Assembly (NCBI GenBank): GCA_013153335.1
Contig: JAADEP010000095.1
Location: 1 to 5,661 of the forward strand
Direction: 5' to 3'
DNA length: 5,661 nucleotides
Source of the DNA: Chloroflexota bacterium
GTDB taxonomy: Bacteria; Chloroflexota; Anaerolineae; Anaerolineales; DRMV01
Positions 1-4,764 of the stretch are shown piece by piece. Positions within the stretch are counted from its first letter, which is position 1; each line of letters begins with the position of its first letter. The notes under the pieces are model-generated. The model was not told the DNA's origin, searched no databases, and saw only the letters and a list, made by a program, of their open reading frames with translations. A program made the translations under genes and the position numbers.

Positions 1-317
1 GAGCGGAAGGCCCAAACGTGCGCGAGTTCGTGCACAATGGCGACTTGGGCCAGCCAAGGCGGGTTTTGGGAAAGCACGCGCGGGTGAAATAAAATCTCAT
101 CCCGCCGCGCGAGCGCGCCTTGGCGAATATCTTCGCGGCGTTGAAGGCGCAGGTTCGCAAAGAGCGAGGCCAAACAATGCGCCGGACGCAGCACGCGCGC
201 GAACCGCGCGAGAGCCTGGTCCAGGTGCAAAAGCTCAGCCGGTGCCCAGGCCTTGGGTTCGATCAAGCGTAGACCATATGTGTGAGTTAGCCGCTGCAGC
301 GTGGCGTCAAACTCCAT
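1..317 (-). CDS. Putative zinc metallopeptidase-like protein (HExxH), N-terminal part, cut by window edge
   Basis: Translating the minus strand from the ATG at 317-315 gives an uninterrupted frame of 105 codons that runs off the left edge, so the C-terminus is missing. Residues 1-90 have no motif I recognise; they look mostly helical and rich in Leu, Ala and Arg. Residues 96-100 read HELAH within the context QVAIVHELAHVWAF. A hydrophobic strand or helix leading into HExxH is the zinc-binding and catalytic signature of many metallopeptidases (gluzincin, SprT-like and related folds). The third zinc ligand would lie downstream, outside the window, so the family cannot be fixed. No signal peptide is visible, so a cytoplasmic protein is likely. 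There is no Shine-Dalgarno before the ATG; instead a TATAAT box ends 7 nt upstream, consistent with leaderless translation. The gene is divergent from the operon starting at 414. The frame and start are fairly sure; peptidase activity is inferred from the motif alone. Confidence 0.72.
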   Translation of the reverse strand, partial: MEFDATLQRLTHTYGLRLIEPKAWAPAELLHLDQALARFARVLRPAHCLASLFANLRLQRREDIRQGALARRDEILFHPRVLSQNPPWLAQVAIVHELAHVWAFR

Positions 318-324
318 GCGAGGA

Positions 325-330
325 ATTATA
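325..330 (-). promoter_or_regulatory. -10 box (TATAAT) for the minus-strand HELAH gene
   Basis: The minus strand carries a perfect TATAAT hexamer in a locally AT-rich patch of otherwise GC-rich DNA. Seven bases separate it from the A of the ATG at 317, the usual distance from a -10 box to the transcription start. The mRNA would therefore start at or next to the start codon. No good -35 (TTGACA-like) hexamer lies 16-18 bp upstream, and the extended -10 TG is absent. An 8-bp palindrome, ACAATTGT (330-337), abuts the box and could be part of an operator, though it may be chance. Confidence 0.5.
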
Positions 331-373
331 CAATTGTTTTGCCCTAAAGCCCGAGAAAAAGCCGCGCATCGAG

Positions 374-379
374 TACAAT
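374..379 (+). promoter_or_regulatory. Candidate -10 box (TACAAT) for the reductase-to-tgt operon
   Basis: TACAAT is one mismatch from the bacterial -10 consensus and lies 34 bp before the ATG at 414. Transcription would start near A386, leaving a leader of about 28 nt that contains the ribosome binding site. No convincing -35 hexamer is found at the expected 350-357 region. With the opposite-facing TATAAT at 325-330 it makes this 96-bp gap a compact divergent promoter region. The call rests on one hexamer plus its position. Confidence 0.4.
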
Positions 380-392
380 AAGGCCAAGTCTA

Positions 393-410
393 CTCCCCGC
401 CGGGAGGTGG
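393..410 (+). promoter_or_regulatory. Shine-Dalgarno within a small hairpin, before the reductase gene
   Basis: GGAGG at 403-407 lies 6 nt before the ATG at 414 and supports that start. The bases CTCCC (393-397) and GGGAG (402-406) are perfect complements around a 4-nt loop (CGCC). Folding of the leader would therefore hide most of the ribosome binding site. The stem is only 5 bp but all but one pair is G-C. It may dampen or regulate translation of the first operon gene, or be a by-product of GC-rich sequence around an SD. Confidence 0.4.
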
Positions 411-413
411 TCT

Positions 414-1133
414 ATGGCCGACCCTGTTCATGAGGTCGAACGGGCCATCGCGGCCTGGACCGACCGTAAGCAACCGTTCGTGACCCTGGCCTATGCCCAG
501 ACGTTAGACGGCACCATCGCGGTGCATCCTAACGAGGGCTTGGGCATCAGCTGCCCCGAGACCAAGCGCCTGACCCACCAACTTCGCTCCCGGCACGACG
601 GCATCTTGGTTGGCGTGGGCACCGTCCTAGCCGATAACCCAAAACTCACCGCACGTCGCGTGGGCGGGCCGCATCCCACCCCCATTATTTTGGATAGCCG
701 CTTGCGCACCCAGCCGACCGCGCGCGTCTTGGAGCACCCGAAGCCGCCCATTATCTTCGCGGCCGAGGACGCGGATGACGAGCGTGAGGCCGAACTGGTG
801 CTTTCGGGCGCCCGGGTCGAGCGCATCCCGCGCGCGGATGAGGGCCTGGACCTGGCCGCGATGTTGGCCCGGTTGCGGGATTTGGGCTTTCAGAGCGTCA
901 TGGTGGAAGGGGGCGCATACGTGCTGACTTCGTTTTTACGCGAACAGCTGGCTCAGTGGGCCGTGATCACCCTCGCCCCTTATTTGGTGGGCGGGTATTC
1001 AGCTTTGCGCGGGTTGGTCACCGACCGGGAGCCCCCGCCCCAGCGCTTGGATGCCTATCCCCGTCTTGAGCCGGCCCAATGGCGTCCTTATGGCCGGGAC
1101 ATGGTGGTCTGGGGGCCTTTGGCCTGGGCATGA
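414..1133 (+). CDS. RibD C-terminal-type (dihydrofolate reductase-like fold) reductase, stand-alone
   Basis: This 239-residue protein matches the reductase half of RibD, which reduces the ribosylamino-pyrimidine 5'-phosphate intermediate of riboflavin synthesis with NADPH. Visible signatures are PFVTLAYAQTLDGTIA at 21-36 (family core P-x-V-T-L-x-x-x-x-S/T-L-D-G), the GVGTVLADNPKLTAR segment at 67-81 that binds the nucleotide and substrate phosphate, an IILDSRLR strand-turn at 91-98, and VEGG at 164-167 followed by a predicted strand and the late glycines LVGG (191-194). The N-terminal zinc deaminase domain of full RibD (H-x-E and PCxxxxxxPxC motifs) is absent, and the preceding DNA does not encode one. 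It therefore resembles archaeal/fungal-type single-domain reductases and the many RibD_C proteins of unassigned substrate. It is the first gene of the operon, after a good Shine-Dalgarno (403-407). No other rib gene lies nearby, so a riboflavin role is plausible but not shown. Confidence 0.88.
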   Translation: MADPVHEVERAIAAWTDRKQPFVTLAYAQTLDGTIAVHPNEGLGISCPETKRLTHQLRSRHDGILVGVGTVLADNPKLTARRVGGPHPTPIILDSRLRTQPTARVLEHPKPPIIFAAEDADDEREAELVLSGARVERIPRADEGLDLAAMLARLRDLGFQSVMVEGGAYVLTSFLREQLAQWAVITLAPYLVGGYSALRGLVTDREPPPQRLDAYPRLEPAQWRPYGRDMVVWGPLAWA

Positions 1134-1192
1134 GCCCGGGTATCGAGCCTTAATTTGCAATCGAATTCACCCCAGGGTTTGGAGGCGCGGAC

Positions 1193-1957
1193 ATGGTAGC
1201 GACCCCCCGGTTTTTGTTGTTGCAGGCGCGTAATCCTGACGACCCTGTACGCGAGAGCGAGCGCCGCGATTTTCTGTGGGCGACCGGCTTACCCGACGAA
1301 GCCATCGATACCTACGACCTTTTGCAAGGCCCCCCGCGCCGCGAGGTATGGCAGCGCTATGACGGGCTGTTCGTCGGGGGGAGCGGCGAATACAACGTTT
1401 CGGATGGAAGCTGTCCGCATTTGGACGCGACCCTGGCTTTTCTCAACGAGATCGTTGCGGCCGCAAAACCCATGTTCGCGTCGTGCTTTGGGTTTCAGCT
1501 CTTGACCGTCGCCCTGGGAGGACGGGTTGAGCGCGATACAAGCCGTACGGAGGTAGGCACGTTTCGGATTTACCTCACTCCCCAGGGCCGCGAGGACGAA
1601 CTCTTTCGGCGCCTGCCCGACGCGTTTGATGCGCAATTGGGCCACAAAGAACACGTGACCCGCTTCCCAGACCACCGGGCGCTCCCGCTGGCTTATTCGG
1701 ATTTGTCGCCTTATCAGGCCTTGCGCATCCCCGGCGTGCCGATTTGGGCGACCCAATTCCACCCTGAGCTCAATCGCGAGAGCAACCTGGGCCGGTTGAT
1801 GCGTTATCGTGATGTGTATGTGCGTACTTTGGGGGAAGAGGCCTTCCGGAAATTGGTGGAGAACTTCCGCGAGAGCCCGGAGGCGAACATGCTCTTGCCG
1901 TGGTTTTTAGAACTGGTCTTTGGTTGGCGTTCGCCCCGTCTAACCGCATCCGCTTAG
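1193..1957 (+). CDS. Class I glutamine amidotransferase-like protein
   Basis: The 254-residue product has the class I glutamine amidotransferase triad. The nucleophile is C98 in ASCFGFQLL (96-104), matching the nucleophile-elbow pattern C-x-G-x-Q. H190 and E192 lie in TQFHPEL (187-193). An oxyanion-type loop, VGGSGEYNV, occurs at 61-69. The catalytic centre thus looks intact and should release ammonia from glutamine or hydrolyse a gamma-glutamyl bond. No synthetase partner domain is fused. About 60 residues follow the HPE motif, so it is longer than a minimal amidotransferase domain; the tail includes an EANMLLPWFLELVFG helix. This form resembles the generic 'type 1 amidotransferase' proteins annotated in many bacteria, related to GuaA N-terminal or PuuD-like folds, with unknown acceptor. 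The start is supported by GGAGG at 1181-1185, 7 nt upstream. It follows the reductase by 59 bp and precedes the SpoU gene by 15 bp, so it is probably cotranscribed with both. Confidence 0.87.
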   Translation: MVATPRFLLLQARNPDDPVRESERRDFLWATGLPDEAIDTYDLLQGPPRREVWQRYDGLFVGGSGEYNVSDGSCPHLDATLAFLNEIVAAAKPMFASCFGFQLLTVALGGRVERDTSRTEVGTFRIYLTPQGREDELFRRLPDAFDAQLGHKEHVTRFPDHRALPLAYSDLSPYQALRIPGVPIWATQFHPELNRESNLGRLMRYRDVYVRTLGEEAFRKLVENFRESPEANMLLPWFLELVFGWRSPRLTASA

Positions 1958-1972
1958 CGGAGCCAGAGGCGC

Positions 1973-2797
1973 ATGGATCAACCCCAAATCCAAAGCCCTC
2001 GCAACCCGCGCATCAAAGCCGCCCGTCGATTGCTCAAGTCCAAAGCCCGACGGGAGGAAGGCCGCTTTTTGGTGGAAGGGCTCACCCATATTGCGGCCGC
2101 GCTCGAAGCCGGCGGATGGCTTGAAACCTTGTTCTGGTCTCCTGACCGGCTCACGAGCCCCTTTGGACGGGAACTTGTGGAACGGGCCCGGGCTGCTGGG
2201 GTCGAGGTTATCTCGGTAGCGGCCCCGGTCTTAGACGCGCTTTCGCCCAAAGAAAGCTCCCAAGGTCTGGTCGCGGTCGCGCGTCAGCGCTGGACCCCGT
2301 TGGACGCGCTGGACCCCGCGCGACATCCCTGGCTGGTGGCCGTGGTCGCGCCCCAAGACCCGGGCAACCTGGGCACCCTGCTCCGCACCATGGACGCGGT
2401 CGGCGCGTCCGCGCTGGTGCGCATTGACGGCGGGACCGATCCGTTTCATCCCACCGCGGTGCGGGCCAGCATGGGCGCGCTGTTTTGGATTCCGGTCGCG
2501 CAGGCTGCTTGGTCGGATTTCGTCGCCTGGGCTCGTGAGCGCGGGTACGGGCTGTACGGCTCCTCCGCCCACGGCGCGGTGCCGTATCGGGATGTGACGT
2601 ACCGGTGGCCTCGGGTGCTGGTGTTGGGCAACGAGCGCACCGGTTTGACCCCTGAACAGCGCGCGGACTGCGATCAGGTGGTTCGCATCCCCATGGAGGG
2701 GCGCGTGCGTTCCTTGAACCTGGCTGTCGCGGCGGGCATTTTGCTTTATGGTATGAAAGAGAGCTCGGCGCCGAGGCCGCGGGAGGCCGCGGCATGA
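1973..2797 (+). CDS. SpoU/TrmH-family RNA 2'-O-ribose methyltransferase (TsnR/RlmB-like)
   Basis: A 274-residue SPOUT methyltransferase that should transfer a methyl group from S-adenosylmethionine to a ribose 2'-OH in rRNA or tRNA. The N-terminus, SPRNPRIKAARRLLKSK (8-24) then GRFLVEG (30-36), is the typical start of the SpoU substrate-binding domain, which runs to about residue 104 (KESSQGLVAVAR at 93-104). The knotted catalytic domain shows all three motifs: motif 1 PQDPGNLGTLLRT (127-139) with Asn132 and Arg138, motif 2 LGNERTGL (218-225), and motif 3 IPMEGRVRSLNLAVAAG (239-255). Nothing essential appears missing. The target nucleotide cannot be read from the sequence; the N-terminal layout favours 23S rRNA-type enzymes over TrmH proper. 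The ribosome binding signal is weak: AGAGG (1965-1969) only 3 nt from the ATG, or GGAG (1959-1962) 10 nt away. Its TGA stop overlaps the next ATG (ATGA at 2794-2797). Confidence 0.92.
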   Translation: MDQPQIQSPRNPRIKAARRLLKSKARREEGRFLVEGLTHIAAALEAGGWLETLFWSPDRLTSPFGRELVERARAAGVEVISVAAPVLDALSPKESSQGLVAVARQRWTPLDALDPARHPWLVAVVAPQDPGNLGTLLRTMDAVGASALVRIDGGTDPFHPTAVRASMGALFWIPVAQAAWSDFVAWARERGYGLYGSSAHGAVPYRDVTYRWPRVLVLGNERTGLTPEQRADCDQVVRIPMEGRVRSLNLAVAAGILLYGMKESSAPRPREAAA

Positions 2798-3363
2798 AAC
2801 GAGGTCTGGGGCTTGTTTGGGGCGTGCTTTTGGCCTTCTTGGTCGCGTGCGCGGGGATGGGTGACCCGCCCGCGGAAATGACCCTTCCGCCCACCCTGGG
2901 CGCGGCGCCCCTCGTGCGTTCCCCCGACCCTTCGCAGGCCGTGAGCCCTACGCGCCGGCCCCATCCCACGGCCACGCCGACCTTGCTCCCGACGCCGAGC
3001 CCAACCCGCGGTCTTGGTCCTACCCGCCGAGCCTCACCTTCGCCGACCGGACCTTTGACCCCACCGCCCGCGCCGTTACCCTGGCCTGAAGACGCGCAGG
3101 TCCTCGCGGGCCTGCCTGGGGTCTGGCTCGCGGTCTGGCCCAAAGGGGATTTTGACGAAGCTTTGGCTTTTTATGAGGACTTGGCTGAGGACGGCGCGCT
3201 TCGTATTTGGAAACAATATGGCCCTAAGGGGTATGGGTACCTTTACTTGCTGGTTGAGGATGCGGAAGGCCAATCGTGGCAGATTTTCGTCACCCTGCGC
3301 CGCGAAGGCGGCGTCGAGATCAGCATCATGGCTGACTTTTCATCGACTCAGGAGGCACCATGA
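2794..3363 (+). CDS. Small lipoprotein with Pro/Thr/Ser-rich tether and C-terminal domain of unknown function
   Basis: The 189-residue product begins MKRGLGLVWGVLLAFLVAC. This is a basic start plus a hydrophobic stretch ending in the lipobox L16-V17-A18-C19, so Cys19 should be lipidated and the protein displayed on the outer face of the membrane. Residues about 25-96 form a low-complexity tether rich in Pro, Thr, Ser, Arg and Ala, with repeated PTP/PSP-like units. The last ~93 residues (from PWPEDAQV, 96-103) form a compact domain. It has a DFDEALAFYEDLAED helix (119-133) followed by an alternating, strand-like region rich in Tyr, Trp and Val. The 'DA-x-V ... EA-x-x-FY' look resembles C-terminal domains I associate with Chloroflexota lipoproteins, but I cannot name a function. 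The start is well supported: GGGAGG at 2781-2786, 7 nt upstream, and a 4-bp overlap with the preceding stop. The end also overlaps tgt by 4 bp, implying coupled translation of three unlike proteins. Confidence 0.83.
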   Translation: MKRGLGLVWGVLLAFLVACAGMGDPPAEMTLPPTLGAAPLVRSPDPSQAVSPTRRPHPTATPTLLPTPSPTRGLGPTRRASPSPTGPLTPPPAPLPWPEDAQVLAGLPGVWLAVWPKGDFDEALAFYEDLAEDGALRIWKQYGPKGYGYLYLLVEDAEGQSWQIFVTLRREGGVEISIMADFSSTQEAP

Positions 3364-4499
3364 GCCCAATGCGCCCGCCTTTTCGTTTTGAGGTCTTGGC
3401 CACCCAAGGCCGGGCCCGGGCCGGGGTTTTGCACACGCCCCACGGCCCTATACCCACGCCGGTCTTCGCGCCCGTCGGCACCCAGGCCGTGGTCAAGGCC
3501 CTCACTCCAGCGCAATTGCTCGAGCTCGACGTCCCCATGGTCTTGGCGAATACCTATCACCTCTATTTGCGCCCTGGGGATGAGCTCATCGCCGAACTCG
3601 GGGGTTTGCATCGTTTTATGGCATGGCCGCGCCCCATCCTGACCGACTCGGGCGGGTTTCAAGTCTTTTCGCTGGCCAAGTTGCGTGACATCGACGATGA
3701 CGGGGTGACCTTCCGCAGCCATCTGGACGGCTCCTTGCACCGCTTTACGCCCGAAAAATCCATTCGCATTCAAGAGAACTTGGGCGCCGACATTATCATG
3801 GCGTTTGACGAATGTCCGCCGCCGTATGACCGGGCCTATAACGAAGCCGCGTTGGCGCGCACCCATCGTTGGGCCGAGCGCAGTCTCAAAGCCCACACGC
3901 GGGCAGACCAAGCCCTGTTCGGCATCGTTCAGGGCGGCGTCTTTCCCGATTTGCGGGAACGCTCGGCCCGCTTTCTGACGGAGCTGGACTTTCAAGGCTA
4001 CGCGATCGGCGGGCTCTCGGTGGGCGAGACCAAGGACGAAATGTACGCGATGATCGACATCGTAACCGACATCCTGCCCACGGACAAGCCTCGTTATCTC
4101 ATGGGCGTTGGCACGCCTGAAGACCTGGTTGAGGGCATCTTGCGCGGGGTCGACATCTTTGATTGCGTACTACCGACCCGCTTGGCCCGGCACCACGCGG
4201 CCATGCTTCTGCACGGTGGACGGCTCAATTTGCGCAACGCGCGCTTTGCGCGCGATCCCGATCCCATTGACGCCACTTGCGGCTGCTACACGTGCCGCAC
4301 TTTTTCTCGCGCGTATTTGCGGCATTTGATCGTGGCCAAAGAGATGACTGCGGCCACGCTGCTCTCTATCCACAACATTTTCACCTTGCAGCGCCTGGTT
4401 CGCGAAATGCGGGCCGCCATTCTCGAAGGGCGCTTGGAGGATTGGGTCGCCGCGTGGCGGGAACAGCGCGCGCGGACCTCGTCACCTACGTCAAAATAA
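3360..4499 (+). CDS. tgt: Queuine/preQ1 tRNA-guanine transglycosylase (Tgt)
   Basis: This 379-residue protein is full length for bacterial Tgt. The enzyme swaps guanine at wobble position 34 of GUN-anticodon tRNAs (Asp, Asn, His, Tyr) for preQ1, a step in queuosine synthesis. The general acid/base Asp is D96 in TDSGGFQVF (95-103), and the covalent nucleophile is D268 in FDCVLPTR (267-274). Base-recognition residues include FDE (149-151), Q191 in IVQGG, and IGGLSVGE (216-223). Val221 is the residue usual in preQ1-using bacterial enzymes, where eukaryotic queuine enzymes have Gly. The zinc site is C307, C309, C312 and H338. After PTR the sequence is LARHHAAM rather than the common NARNG/NARHG-type stretch. 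AGGAGG (3350-3355) lies 4 nt from the ATG, which overlaps the upstream stop. It is the last gene of the operon; other queuosine genes (queA, queC-F) are not in the window. Confidence 0.97.
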   Translation: MSPMRPPFRFEVLATQGRARAGVLHTPHGPIPTPVFAPVGTQAVVKALTPAQLLELDVPMVLANTYHLYLRPGDELIAELGGLHRFMAWPRPILTDSGGFQVFSLAKLRDIDDDGVTFRSHLDGSLHRFTPEKSIRIQENLGADIIMAFDECPPPYDRAYNEAALARTHRWAERSLKAHTRADQALFGIVQGGVFPDLRERSARFLTELDFQGYAIGGLSVGETKDEMYAMIDIVTDILPTDKPRYLMGVGTPEDLVEGILRGVDIFDCVLPTRLARHHAAMLLHGGRLNLRNARFARDPDPIDATCGCYTCRTFSRAYLRHLIVAKEMTAATLLSIHNIFTLQRLVREMRAAILEGRLEDWVAAWREQRARTSSPTSK

Positions 4500-4500
4500 G

Positions 4501-4545
4501 CCCTAGCACCAGGCAGGTACTTAGCTCCGCCTGGCATAAGGGGCG
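4501..4545 (+). terminator. Hairpin after tgt, possible terminator without T-tract
   Basis: Two bases after the tgt stop codon, CCCT (4502-4505) can pair with AGGG (4540-4543). After a 4x4 internal loop, CCAGGC (4510-4515) pairs perfectly with GCCTGG (4530-4535) around a 14-nt loop. The 3' arm overlaps a second small palindrome, GGGCG-TT-CGCCC (4542-4553), so two folds compete. There is no downstream T-run, which weakens the intrinsic-terminator call. Its position immediately downstream of the last operon gene is the main support. Confidence 0.35.
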
Positions 4546-4590
4546 TTCGCCCGCACAACATCCAGCGTTTGATTGGGCCGCGTCGGTTCC

Positions 4591-4659
4591 GCCTATCAGA
4601 CGAGCAAGCCCCGCGGATCGCCCCGCGAGGCTTGGATTGGTTGTGTGTCTGGCTCAGGC
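4591..4659. repeat. Nested imperfect inverted repeat (long stem-loop)
   Basis: Four nested paired segments can be read by eye. GCCT (4591-4594) pairs with AGGC (4656-4659). CAGAC (4597-4601) pairs with GTCTG (4647-4651). CAAGCC (4605-4610) pairs with GGCTTG (4629-4634). After one C-A mismatch, CGCGG (4612-4616) pairs with CCGCG (4623-4627) around a 6-nt loop. That makes 20 base pairs, with an asymmetric internal loop of 3 versus 12 nt. The inner 30 nt form the strongest hairpin in the region. It could stop transcription from both sides, protect mRNA 3' ends, or be part of a small RNA. Confidence 0.45.
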
Positions 4660-4700
4660 TTAGGTCGGTTTCGGCGATGGGGCGCACGCAGGGCACCCTG

Positions 4701-4739
4701 GGCCGAGGTTGCCGGCTCCGCGCGCAGTAGAGCTCGGCC
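4701..4739. repeat. Inverted repeat downstream of the transporter gene
   Basis: GGCCGAG (4701-4707) and CTCGGCC (4733-4739) are perfect 7-base complements around a 25-nt spacer. Read on the minus strand, this lies 25 bp beyond the transporter stop codon and is followed by a tighter CAGGG-TG-CCCTG hairpin (4700-4689). Together they could terminate the transporter mRNA. No T-run follows, and the 25-nt loop is large, so the call is tentative. Confidence 0.3.
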
Positions 4740-4764
4740 ATCGTGGCTGTCCGGGGGCGAGGCT

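Larger units (their letters stand above)
4500..4764. other. Convergent intergenic region, no gene seen
   Basis: These 265 bp separate the ends of tgt (plus) and the transporter (minus). I see no frame with a credible start, ribosome site and family resemblance, and no tRNA-like cloverleaf. The stretch is rich in inverted repeats: one right after the tgt stop (4501-4545), a GGGCG-TT-CGCCC palindrome (4542-4553), a nested stem-loop (4591-4659), CAGGG-CA-CCCTG (4689-4700), and GGCCGAG/CTCGGCC (4701-4739). None is followed by a T-run on either strand, so classical intrinsic terminators are not obvious. The most likely role is transcription termination or RNA 3'-end protection for both operons; a small structured RNA is possible. 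Confidence 0.6.

Noticed and set aside
242..433. 63-residue plus-strand frame ahead of the reductase
   Set aside because: It runs antisense through the HELAH gene, crosses the divergent promoter region and overlaps the reductase start. It has no family resemblance.
2938..3078. Tandem DNA repeat in the lipoprotein linker
   Set aside because: The Pro/Thr/Ser repetition exists at the protein level, but the codons vary and no fixed-length DNA unit is repeated.
2208..3143. 311-codon minus-strand frame opposite the SpoU and lipoprotein genes
   Set aside because: A GC-rich shadow frame, full of Arg, Pro, Gly and Ala and without domain structure. The plus strand holds two well-supported genes with lipobox, SpoU motifs and coupled starts.
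3411..3425. CCGGGCCCGG palindrome near the start of tgt
   Set aside because: It falls in Arg/Ala codons of a conserved protein region and is expected by chance in GC-rich coding DNA.
3348..3995. 215-codon minus-strand frame opposite tgt
   Set aside because: Antisense to a full-length tgt with intact catalytic residues; a by-product of codon bias.
4500..4764. tRNA, SRP RNA or RNase P RNA in the convergent gap
   Set aside because: No acceptor/T-arm pattern, no SRP helix 8 motif and no conserved RNase P core could be found by eye on either strand.
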